This document shows positions 1 through 5,487 of a stretch of DNA of 6,198 nt, in pieces. The notes beneath the pieces were generated by a model, which saw only the letters and a program-made list of their open reading frames with translations, ran no database searches and was not told the DNA's origin. The DNA is from Tissierellia bacterium. GTDB lineage: Bacteria > Bacillota > Clostridia > Tissierellales > Dethiosulfatibacteraceae. A program made the position numbers and the translations under genes. The stretch is taken from positions 1 through 6,198 of the forward strand of contig SKID01000075.1 of NCBI GenBank assembly GCA_007116605.1. The letters are read 5' to 3'. Each line of letters opens with the position of its first letter. The stretch's first letter is position 1.

Positions 1-52
1 CAAATTCAACGGTAATATTGTCTATTTCGAGTAATTTGTCTTTTTCTATCAT
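1..52 (-). CDS. oppF: Oligopeptide ABC transporter ATPase OppF, N-terminal fragment
   Basis: Only the first 17 codons are in the window (MIEKDKLLEIDNITVEF); the gene continues past the left edge. The pattern of a short polar start followed by LLEIDNITVEF is how OppF/AmiF-type nucleotide-binding proteins usually begin, just before their first beta strand. The ATG at 52 overlaps the oppD stop codon in an ATGA junction (52..49), and a GGAGGG ribosome binding site lies at 65..60, 7 bases upstream. Position right after oppD in an oppABCD series is the main reason for the name: OppF is the usual second ATPase that pairs with OppD to power peptide import. No Walker motif is visible because the fragment is too short, so another ATPase or a second oppD-like gene cannot be excluded. 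Confidence 0.75.
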   Translation of the reverse strand, partial: MIEKDKLLEIDNITVEF

Positions 53-1113
53 TCGTTTGCCCTCCATTGGTTTTGTAGTCGCTGAACAGTCTCAGATTTG
101 GGTATCTTTGGAGCTCTTGGGTCCATTAACCAACTTTTCACTTTATGTGTAGGAGAAACTTCAAAATAAGGCGCAGGATGAACAAAATCAATTTTTAGAG
201 CATATGGATTACGTGGTGCAAATGCATCTCCAACAATTTCTTTAAATAAGTTTGGAGGCGTTCCTTGAATGGCTTTTAAAGGTTCACCTTTTGTTCCTAA
301 TTGGGGTAATGAATCAAGTAATGCGTTGGTATACGGGTGGTGAGGATTATAAAAAATTTCATCAGAAGTGCCTACTTCAACAATCTCACCTGCATACATT
401 ACAGCAACACGATCTGCTACATGGGCAACAACCCCCAGATCATGAGTGATATAGATAATGGTCAGATCATATTCTTTTTGTAAGGTTTGAAGCAATTCAA
501 TAATTTGAGCTTGAATAGTCACATCTAATGCTGTGGTCGGTTCATCACAAATAAGTATCTCAGGATTACAAGCCACAGCGATGGCAATAACAATTCTCTG
601 ACGCATACCTCCTGAAAACTCATGGGGATATTGCTTAAATCTACGCTTTGCATCATCAATGCCAACACTAAGCAATAAATCATAGGTTGCTTGTCGAGCC
701 TCTTCTTTTGAATTGAAGTTGCGATGAAGCATTAACGTTTCTTGGACTTGTTTCCCAATTGTTTTAAGGGGATTTAAAGATGTCATGGGATCTTGAAAAA
801 CCATAGCAATCTCTTTTCCTCGTACTTTTAACCAATCCTTCTCTGTTTTAAATGTAGCTAAATCAATATTTTTGTACTTTATAGACCCGGCATCTATCCA
901 TCCATTACCATCTAATAATCCCATACAAGATTTTGTTAATACAGATTTACCAGAGCCTGACTCTCCGACAATAGCAAGGCTTTCTCCTTTGAATAAATCT
1001 AATGAAGCACCACGAATAGCTGTCAATGACTGACCACGAAGGCTAAATTTGATTTTAAGATCTTGGATTTCTAAAACTTTACTGGTTTTTGTGTAATCAA
1101 TTTTATTTTTCAT
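49..1113 (-). CDS. oppD: Oligopeptide ABC transporter ATP-binding protein OppD (AmiE-like)
   Basis: This is one of the two cytoplasmic ATPases that drive peptide import through OppB/OppC. Counting from the ATG at 1113 (354 residues), the ABC motifs are complete: Walker A GESGSGKS (50-57), Q-loop FQDPMTSLNP (Q107), signature SGGMRQR (167-173), Walker B ILICDEP (186-192), D-loop ALD (195-197) and switch histidine in ITHDLG (H224). The C-terminal extension with HPYTNALLDSLP and GTPPNL is typical of the oligopeptide/dipeptide ATPase subfamily. Many OppD/DppD proteins have four cysteines in that extension; here the matching positions are Asp, Asn, Asp and Ser, as I recall for streptococcal AmiE. 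The frame is also open from a GTG at 1122, but that codon lies inside the ribosome binding site AAGGG (1126..1122), 8 bases before the ATG, so the ATG is preferred. The oppC stop is 11 bases upstream, and the 3' end overlaps oppF by 4 bases. Confidence 0.97.
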   Translation of the reverse strand: MKNKIDYTKTSKVLEIQDLKIKFSLRGQSLTAIRGASLDLFKGESLAIVGESGSGKSVLTKSCMGLLDGNGWIDAGSIKYKNIDLATFKTEKDWLKVRGKEIAMVFQDPMTSLNPLKTIGKQVQETLMLHRNFNSKEEARQATYDLLLSVGIDDAKRRFKQYPHEFSGGMRQRIVIAIAVACNPEILICDEPTTALDVTIQAQIIELLQTLQKEYDLTIIYITHDLGVVAHVADRVAVMYAGEIVEVGTSDEIFYNPHHPYTNALLDSLPQLGTKGEPLKAIQGTPPNLFKEIVGDAFAPRNPYALKIDFVHPAPYFEVSPTHKVKSWLMDPRAPKIPKSETVQRLQNQWRANE

Positions 1114-1121
1114 TAGTACCA

Positions 1122-1126
1122 CCCTT
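1122..1126 (-). promoter_or_regulatory. Ribosome binding site of oppD
   Basis: AAGGG, continuing as TGG, lies 8 bases before the ATG at 1113 and overlaps the last two bases of the oppC stop codon (1127..1125). It decides the oppD start: the alternative GTG at 1122 sits within this element and would have no ribosome binding site of its own. The stop/ribosome-site overlap suggests translational coupling between oppC and oppD. Confidence 0.75.
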
Positions 1127-2093
1127 AAACATGATTTTTAGGATCTGCTGCATCAGCAAAAGCATTTCCAATCACATAGAAAGAAACAGTGATGATTGAA
1201 ATGACTGTAGCAGGAAACAAGAGTTGATAGCGTAAAGATGGGCTCATCATTAAAATACGTCCTTCGTTGACTAAATTGCCTAAGGATGGTATTTGAACCG
1301 GTAGACCCAAGCCAATATAAGTTAGAAAAACTTCAGACCCAATGGCAAAAGGAATGGCTAATGCTACTCGCAACATAATGACGGAAACAAGATAAGGAAC
1401 AATGTTTTTAGACAAAATTCTTTGTGTAGGTGTTCCTAAACATCGGGAGGCTAGATTATATTCCCGATCGCGAATAATGGTCACAAGATTTCTGACAAGA
1501 CGTGCCATTCGCAACCAACCTGTTAAGACCATGACAATGATCAGTGTGCTAATGCTTGGTCTCAAAATATAAGTCATTAAAACCATTAAGACAGTAGTGG
1601 GGATATTATTCCAGACATTATAAATTTCTGTAATAAGTCGGTCTAGCTTTCTAACATAGCCCCAAATTGTTCCTATTGTAACACCGATGATGATTTCGAA
1701 AAATGCTACTGAAATGCCAATTAGAAGAGAAGTCCTAGTACCACTCCAAATACGTGCCCACAAATCTTGTCCAATTTGATTTGTACCAAACCAGAATTCT
1801 GATCCAGGAGGGACATTTCGATATTGCATATAGGTTTCAGGGTTAATATGAATATGTGTGGGTGATTTTTGATTTGGTAAAAAAGGTTGTATCATTGTAA
1901 AGAGCAATAAAACGATGATGATACCTAAAAACACTACAGCAATCTTGTTTTTGAAAAATACTTGAACAGTTGAATGCCAGTACGAGTAATCAGAGTACCC
2001 AATTTTTTCGGAAGTGTTGTCGGATTTATTAGCAATTTCAAATAGATCTTGAGAAAGGTTGTCAGTTATATGCTCTAATTTTTTAGATTTCAT
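1125..2093 (-). CDS. oppC: Oligopeptide ABC transporter permease OppC (AmiD-like)
   Basis: This is a 322-residue inner-membrane permease forming the peptide channel with OppB. A polar N-terminal tail (1-50) with the SYW motif typical of the family leads into TM1 (about 51-70). An extracellular loop follows, ending in WFGTNQIGQDLWAR (101-114), the OppC/DppC family version of the FGTDxxGRD motif. Further hydrophobic segments lie near 122-145, 165-178, 182-197, 234-262 and 290-313. The cytoplasmic EAA loop that docks on the ATPases is at about 211-237 (EYNLASRCLGTPTQRI onward, with the invariant Gly at 220). The protein ends in ADAADPKNHV, comparable to the DP-containing tail of the family. The ATG at 2093 overlaps the oppB stop (ATGA), and GGAGG at 2104..2100 is 6 bases upstream, within the oppB coding end, implying translational coupling. 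The overall pattern matches AmiD of streptococci. Peptide specificity cannot be read from the sequence. Confidence 0.97.
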   Translation of the reverse strand: MKSKKLEHITDNLSQDLFEIANKSDNTSEKIGYSDYSYWHSTVQVFFKNKIAVVFLGIIIVLLLFTMIQPFLPNQKSPTHIHINPETYMQYRNVPPGSEFWFGTNQIGQDLWARIWSGTRTSLLIGISVAFFEIIIGVTIGTIWGYVRKLDRLITEIYNVWNNIPTTVLMVLMTYILRPSISTLIIVMVLTGWLRMARLVRNLVTIIRDREYNLASRCLGTPTQRILSKNIVPYLVSVIMLRVALAIPFAIGSEVFLTYIGLGLPVQIPSLGNLVNEGRILMMSPSLRYQLLFPATVISIITVSFYVIGNAFADAADPKNHV

Positions 2094-3034
2094 CTTACGC
2101 CTCCGTCTTTACCATATTTAATTCGAGGATCTACTAGTGCCATCAGCAAGTCACCCATTAAAAGGCCAAATATACTGATCGTCGAAAAAATAAGGACAAG
2201 GGCTTGAACTAGAGGATTGTCTTGAATTTTAATGGCATCTACTAAAAGTCCACCCATGCCTGGAATAGAGTACAAAGATTCAATAAATAAAGACCCACCA
2301 ATGGCAAACAAAATTGAAGCAGGAAAGTACTGAACTAATGGGACTAGGGCGTTTCTCATAACATGTTTTTTCATAATGTCTTTGTTTTTCATTCCTTTCG
2401 CTCTTGCTAATTTCAAATAATCTTTATTCAGTTCATCCACCATATATCTTCTCATCCACATGGCATAATGAGCTATCGAACCTAAAGCCATTGAAATAAC
2501 AGGCAAAAACCAACTAGAAGGTCTATCTACATCAAATAAGATTGGCAAATTAAACCACCTAGTCATGTATAATTGAATAAACAAAAAATAGACAGCTGCA
2601 GGCACAGCATTAACAACAACCACATAAAAGGTACCAATTTTATCAATTAACTTGTTTTTATGTAAAGCCATTTGTAATCCGCTAGAAATTCCTAGAATCA
2701 TAGATAAGAAAACACTGGATAGTCCTAACCATAATGAGTAAGGGATTTTGTCTTTTAAAATTTCATTAACTGATACACCTCTTCGATAGATTGTGGATTC
2801 TCCTAAATCACCTCTGATAAGCTGACCATAAAAATTGAGTAGCTGAATAGGCAAAGGGTCTCTTAAGCCCATGTTAGTCAGAATAGCTTCTTTTTGCATT
2901 TCATCTAATTTTTCAAATCCATCACCAAAATAACCTTCCTCTGGCAATAGTCTCATGAGCAAAAAAACCACAGTGACAACAATAAAGAGGGTTATAATTG
3001 ACTGTAACGAACGTTTGATGGTATATTTTAGCAT
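2090..3034 (-). CDS. oppB: Oligopeptide ABC transporter permease OppB
   Basis: This is a 314-residue permease that partners OppC. From the ATG at 3034: TM1 at about 9-30, then the family motif MGLRDPLPIQ (55-64) and GDLGES (75-80) in the extracytoplasmic segment, TM segments near 100-121, 133-157 and 176-193, and the EAA loop at about 204-232 (DYLKLARAKGM onward, Gly at 214). Next come ESLYSIPGMGGLL (252-264), a near-invariant stretch of this permease family, a last TM near 275-300 and the tail DPRIKYG. At 314 residues it is a standard-size OppB, far shorter than streptococcal AmiC, which carries a large extracellular insertion. The frame stays open to an ATG at 3052, but the ribosome site AAGGAG (3049..3044) lies downstream of that codon and 9 bases before the ATG at 3034, so 3034 is chosen. 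The 3' end overlaps oppC by 4 bases. Confidence 0.97.
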   Translation of the reverse strand: MLKYTIKRSLQSIITLFIVVTVVFLLMRLLPEEGYFGDGFEKLDEMQKEAILTNMGLRDPLPIQLLNFYGQLIRGDLGESTIYRRGVSVNEILKDKIPYSLWLGLSSVFLSMILGISSGLQMALHKNKLIDKIGTFYVVVVNAVPAAVYFLFIQLYMTRWFNLPILFDVDRPSSWFLPVISMALGSIAHYAMWMRRYMVDELNKDYLKLARAKGMKNKDIMKKHVMRNALVPLVQYFPASILFAIGGSLFIESLYSIPGMGGLLVDAIKIQDNPLVQALVLIFSTISIFGLLMGDLLMALVDPRIKYGKDGGVR

Positions 3035-3043
3035 CTCGTCAAA

Positions 3044-3049
3044 CTCCTT
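3044..3049 (-). promoter_or_regulatory. Ribosome binding site of oppB
   Basis: AAGGAG sits 9 bases before the ATG at 3034. It lies within the second and third codons that would follow the upstream ATG at 3052, and no purine-rich site precedes that upstream codon. This supports the shorter OppB. The site lies 12 bases after the oppA-oppB hairpin (3061-3091), so a ribosome or the hairpin could influence access to it. Confidence 0.8.
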
Positions 3050-3060
3050 CATTTTGATTA

Positions 3061-3091
3061 TTAGAGCATGGTCACAACGACCATGCTCTAA
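3061..3091 (-). terminator. Intercistronic hairpin between oppA and oppB (partial terminator or mRNA 3' stabiliser)
   Basis: A perfect 13-bp inverted repeat (3061-3073 with 3079-3091, TTAGAGCATGGTC against its complement) encloses a 5-base loop. It begins 5 bases after the oppA stop codon. On the minus strand it is followed by TAATCAAAATG rather than a run of T, so it is not a convincing full intrinsic terminator, and the oppBCDF genes need read-through. Hairpins at this place, after a binding-protein gene, are known in other transporter operons to give high binding-protein mRNA relative to the permease genes, by blocking 3' exonucleases or by partial termination. That role is inferred here; the hairpin itself is seen directly. 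Confidence 0.85.
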
Positions 3092-3096
3092 AGCCT

Positions 3097-5007
3097 TTAG
3101 TTTGCAGCGTTTCTTAATGCTTCTTCACGGTCTTTTTCCCATTGTTCTCTTATTTCATAGTATTCTTCAGTGTTCATTGGACGATCCAAAATTCTAACAC
3201 CCACATAACGATAACGAGCCAATCCGAACGGTGAGAATCCAGCTTCAAATGGATTGATTTTAGATGAGAAGTAACCGCCACCACCAGTTGAAAGAGGGAT
3301 TACCCAAGCATTTTCAATCATAAATCCTTCTGCTTGTGCAAAAAGTTCATATCTTCTTTGAATATCAATGACTTCAGCTTGTGCCTCTTCAATTAACTGT
3401 TCGTATATTTCGTATAAGTTAACACCATTTTCATCGGTTTCTTTGATGAATTCTGGGAAGTTATAATTGGAGCCTGTAGCGAATGGATCAGTATAAGTTT
3501 GTGGATCAGCATAGTCGGGTCCCCAGTTAACTTCTTGAAGCGCATAATTACCTGCTCGACGGGTGGTATTTAAATAACCAGTAGGTGGATAAGCAACAAT
3601 CATTACATCAATGTAATCTTTACCTAATAAATTCTCCAGTTGTTGCTCTAATACTTGAGCTCTATCTGCATTAGCAGTGGAACCAGAATTGTATGGCAGT
3701 TTTATTTTAACTGGGAAAGTGACTGTTCCAGCTAATTCTTCCATGGCTTTTTCTTTGTATGATAAAGCAGACTCAGCGTTAAATGATTCGGTTGCCGTAA
3801 ATGGTGCTAAGGCAGGAAGTTGCGTAAAGTCTTTGCCTCCCACAGAGACAAAATTAAAGGGTGTGATTGTGTTGAGTAATCTATTTTGTGGGTTAAATGG
3901 TTCATGTGTCATCATAACAGCCATACGATTAATAGCATGGAATAAGGATTTACGGAAGTTTGTATTATTAACAGCCTTTTCCCAGTTAGCAGGTTCGTAT
4001 TCAGCATCAAATTCAGGTTTAAAGTTTAGTGCAAAGAAGAAGGTATAAAAACTAGGTCTACCGGGTCTTACCATTGCTTTTCTCTCAGGGTTATTCATCC
4101 ACTCATCTAACATGGCAGAAGAAATAGCTAATTCAGTAAGTTCTCCACGCAAATATAGTTCTTGAGCTACAGCAGAAGCTTCTCTATTGTATCGGTAATT
4201 GATTCTTTCGATAAACACATTAGCTGCATCCCAATAGTTTTCATTCTTAACTAAAACTCTTCTGTTTTGTGGTTCATATACTTCTAAAATGTAAGCACCA
4301 TTATATAACAGTGTTGAATTATGGGTTCCAAATCTATGTGCAGACTCAGCTAAGAAGTCACCATTTGCAGGTAAGAAAGTGACATAATTAAGCATTGACA
4401 AGAAATACGGTGTAGGAGCAGACAAGGTATATTCTAAGGTATACTTATCAACAGCTTTTACACCAACTTCTTCAAAATCTTCTAGGGTTCCTTCGTAATA
4501 ATCACGAGCATTTTTGATAACAGAATAAGCAATTTGTGCAGTGGATGATCCATTATCTGGATTTAGAATATAGTTCATCGCGTCAACCCAGTCTTGAGCC
4601 ACTACTTCAGCATATTCTTCTCCTTGGAAAGTATACCACTTCACACCAGGTCTAATGTTGAAAGTCCAAACAGTTTGATCTTCTGATGATGACCATGATT
4701 CAGCCAACATAGGACGAGGTATACCAAATTGATCATAGCAAATGAGGGTGTCTACCATATTAGCAGCCATGGCAAACTCATTTTCAGAGGCAGTGACAAG
4801 ATAATTTAATGTTGTAATTTCACCTGAGTAAATCATATTGTGAATCATTGGTTCTGCTTTGGCAGGTGGGTCATCTGATCCTGAATCATCGGGTGTCTCA
4901 TCATTATCAGATGGTGGCGGTGGAGCGGGCGCAGGGTCATTATTACAAGCTGCTAATGAGCTTAGTAAAAGCGCTAAAACTAAACAAACGGATAAAAATC
5001 TTTTCAT
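3097..5007 (-). CDS. oppA: Oligopeptide-binding lipoprotein OppA (SBP_bac_5 family, AmiA/AliA-like)
   Basis: This extracytoplasmic receptor captures peptides and delivers them to OppB/OppC. From the ATG at 5007 it has 636 residues. The signal peptide is MKR plus a hydrophobic core, then lipobox LAAC with Cys21 as the lipid-anchored first mature residue. Residues 22-52 form a Pro/Asp-rich linker (PAPAPPPPSDNDE and on), probably spanning the wall matrix. The binding fold follows. Family marks include PMLAESWSSSEDQTVWTFNIRPGVKW (99-124 region), YWDAANVFIERI (258-269), FRKSLFHAINR (351-361), and NWGPDYADPQTY (494-505), a strongly conserved stretch of peptide-binding proteins near the ligand. The length is close to streptococcal AmiA/AliA and greater than enterobacterial OppA. 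The frame is open from an ATG at 5031, but the AGGAGG site lies downstream of that codon, so 5007 is used. Which peptides are bound cannot be deduced; sensing or signalling peptides are possible ligands in this family. Confidence 0.96.
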   Translation of the reverse strand: MKRFLSVCLVLALLLSSLAACNNDPAPAPPPPSDNDETPDDSGSDDPPAKAEPMIHNMIYSGEITTLNYLVTASENEFAMAANMVDTLICYDQFGIPRPMLAESWSSSEDQTVWTFNIRPGVKWYTFQGEEYAEVVAQDWVDAMNYILNPDNGSSTAQIAYSVIKNARDYYEGTLEDFEEVGVKAVDKYTLEYTLSAPTPYFLSMLNYVTFLPANGDFLAESAHRFGTHNSTLLYNGAYILEVYEPQNRRVLVKNENYWDAANVFIERINYRYNREASAVAQELYLRGELTELAISSAMLDEWMNNPERKAMVRPGRPSFYTFFFALNFKPEFDAEYEPANWEKAVNNTNFRKSLFHAINRMAVMMTHEPFNPQNRLLNTITPFNFVSVGGKDFTQLPALAPFTATESFNAESALSYKEKAMEELAGTVTFPVKIKLPYNSGSTANADRAQVLEQQLENLLGKDYIDVMIVAYPPTGYLNTTRRAGNYALQEVNWGPDYADPQTYTDPFATGSNYNFPEFIKETDENGVNLYEIYEQLIEEAQAEVIDIQRRYELFAQAEGFMIENAWVIPLSTGGGGYFSSKINPFEAGFSPFGLARYRYVGVRILDRPMNTEEYYEIREQWEKDREEALRNAAN

Positions 5008-5015
5008 AAATAAAT

Positions 5016-5021
5016 CCTCCT
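5016..5021 (-). promoter_or_regulatory. Ribosome binding site of oppA
   Basis: AGGAGG lies 8 bases before the ATG at 5007, within a longer purine run AAAGAGGAGGA. This is the strongest ribosome site in the window, in keeping with the high output expected of a binding protein. It rules against the ATG at 5031, which would put eight polar, acidic residues in front of an otherwise classical lipoprotein signal peptide. Confidence 0.85.
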
Positions 5022-5044
5022 CTTTAATCATGTTCTGTTAAGGC

Positions 5045-5075
5045 ATCATACCTTACATACTCATTAGTTATGCAA
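5045..5075 (-). promoter_or_regulatory. Candidate oppA-proximal promoter
   Basis: On the minus strand TATGAT (5050..5045) matches 5 of 6 bases of a -10 box. TTGCAT (5075..5070) is a poor -35, and the 19-base spacer is longer than the optimum. An A/T tract (T7 at 5113..5107) lies upstream and could act as an UP-like element. Transcription would start near 5038 and give a leader of about 30 bases carrying the ribosome site. Only the -10 is persuasive. Confidence 0.3.
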
Positions 5076-5155
5076 TATATGTGCCAGCTATTAGTGTTGG
5101 GGTTTTAAAAAAATCTAATAATAGTTAGTATGAAGCTGGTTATAGGAATGCCTAA

Positions 5156-5184
5156 AGAATAAGGGTAAGAAAGTTTGATGTCAG
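5156..5184 (-). promoter_or_regulatory. Candidate oppA-distal promoter
   Basis: CTGACA (5184..5179; 5 of 6 to TTGACA) is followed by an exact 17-base spacer and TATTCT (5161..5156; 4 of 6 to TATAAT). Transcription would start near 5149 and leave an untranslated leader of about 140 bases containing the 5041-5153 inverted repeat. In A/T-rich DNA such matches arise by chance, so this is a suggestion only. Confidence 0.3.
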
Positions 5185-5205
5185 TTGCATCATCTAACGT
5201 AATCA

Positions 5206-5246
5206 CTAGAAAACTTAATACTAAAGATAGCGATGAAAGTTTCTAG
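5206..5246 (-). repeat. Inverted repeat (10-bp imperfect stem) in the opp leader region
   Basis: CTAGAAAACTT at 5206-5216 pairs with AAGTTTCTAG at 5237-5246, with one unpaired A and a 20-base loop. In RNA it would be a moderately stable A/U-rich hairpin; as DNA it could be an operator for a dimeric repressor. The half at 5202-5216 also shows partial likeness to the CodY motif AATTTTCWGAAAATT (about 10 of 15 positions), which is too weak to call. CodY control of opp operons is known in low-GC Gram-positives, hence the mention. Confidence 0.45.
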
Positions 5247-5307
5247 ATATCACTGTACCTTTTCCTTCTGTTAATAAGTAGAGATAGATTTATAATAGTA
5301 AGTGATG

Positions 5308-5445
5308 CTGTAAAGTTTTTACGAGACTCCTGGTGATGTTTTCCGGAATGACGGACATAGCTTAAGCTACCATCAGGACTCTTGATTCACATGGCGTTTG
5401 AATCGCCAACTGAATCTTAGAGAGCGTTACCCAGGGACTCTACAG
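5308..5445 (-). ncRNA. Candidate structured RNA or cis-regulatory element between alr and opp (unidentified)
   Basis: This stretch is far more self-complementary than its surroundings. Visible helices: CTGTA/TACAG (5308-5312 with 5441-5445), GAG/CTC (5323-5325 with 5438-5440) and CCTGG/CCAGG (5329-5333 with 5431-5435), closing the element; a hairpin of 6 + 5 bp with a 2x2 internal loop and 7-base loop (5384-5416); a palindromic hairpin TAGCTTAAGCTA (5358-5369); TCCG/CGGA (5342-5345 with 5352-5355). The 3' strand CCTGGTGAT (5329-5337) can instead pair with ACCATCAGG (5369-5377), so two folds compete. The motif CAGG(G)ACTCT occurs twice (5374-5382, 5432-5441). The minus strand is favoured slightly, since a G-U pair extends the palindromic hairpin there and all genes run that way. 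It could be a 3' UTR of alr, a leader element of opp, a separate small RNA or a repeat element. I do not recognise the class. Confidence 0.4.
5384..5416 (-). repeat. 33-base hairpin with symmetrical internal loop
   Basis: GATTCA (5384-5389) pairs with TGAATC (5411-5416) and TGGCG (5392-5396) with CGCCA (5404-5408). A 2x2 internal loop separates the stems, and seven bases close the hairpin (ATTCAAA on the minus strand). Eleven perfect pairs in 33 bases make it the clearest single helix of the alr-opp gap. The inner stem and TTCAAA loop loosely resemble a tRNA T-arm, but no other tRNA arm is present. Confidence 0.75.
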
Positions 5446-5487
5446 TACTATTTCCCCCTTCTTTAATTGGGAATCTTACCCTTTGAG

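Larger units (their letters stand above)
5008..5307. other. Non-coding oppA upstream region, A/T-rich, with inverted repeats
   Basis: About 300 bases with no convincing gene on either strand. They hold the oppA ribosome site, two candidate promoters and several inverted repeats. One is a stem of CTAGAAAACTT (5206-5216) against AAGTTTCTAG (5237-5246), 10 bp with one bulged A around a 20-base loop. Another is TGATG/CATCA (5176-5180 with 5188-5192) around 7 bases. A looser nested set spans 5041-5153. No recognisable T-box, SAM, lysine or other common riboswitch core was found by eye. The T7 run at 5113..5107 has no GC-rich stem directly before it, so it is not called as a terminator. Confidence 0.6.

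Noticed and set aside
252..449. Plus-strand frame of 65 codons inside oppD
   Set aside because: Antisense to the conserved OppD C-terminal half and without recognisable features.
2955..3197. Plus-strand frame of 80 codons across the oppA-oppB junction
   Set aside because: It overlaps both genes and the hairpin in antisense and has no ribosome site or family likeness.
3677..4048. Open frame of 123 codons on the plus strand inside oppA
   Set aside because: It lies wholly antisense to a clear lipoprotein gene, shows no family features and has no ribosome site; it is a coding shadow.
4859..5041. Gly/Ser-rich plus-strand frame opposite the OppA signal and linker
   Set aside because: Its composition is the antisense reading of the Pro/Asp-rich linker and signal peptide; nothing supports translation.
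5100..5120. T7 run on the minus strand as an intrinsic terminator
   Set aside because: Only a 4-bp A/T-rich stem precedes the T-run, so it cannot act as a normal intrinsic terminator.
5202..5216. CodY-box-like sequence
   Set aside because: About 10 of 15 positions match and the core is not symmetrical; too weak in A/T-rich DNA.
5334..5363. Nine-codon plus-strand frame MFSGMTDIA in the alr-opp gap
   Set aside because: No ribosome site precedes it and it sits inside the predicted helices; chance is enough to explain it.
5329..5377. Hammerhead-like CUGAUG string next to a GUAGC/GCUAU stem on the minus strand
   Set aside because: The required GAAA after the second stem and a cleavage-site stem in the right place are missing, so the string is incidental.
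5387..5408. T-arm-like stem-loop suggesting a tRNA or tRNA remnant
   Set aside because: No acceptor, D or anticodon arm can be placed around it, and the loop is offset from a true TTCRA loop.
5280..5460. 6S RNA as identity of the structured region
   Set aside because: 6S RNA is one long rod with a central bubble and a long closing stem. This segment folds as a branched structure with short helices, and I could not align a central bubble, so the name is not supported without a covariance search.
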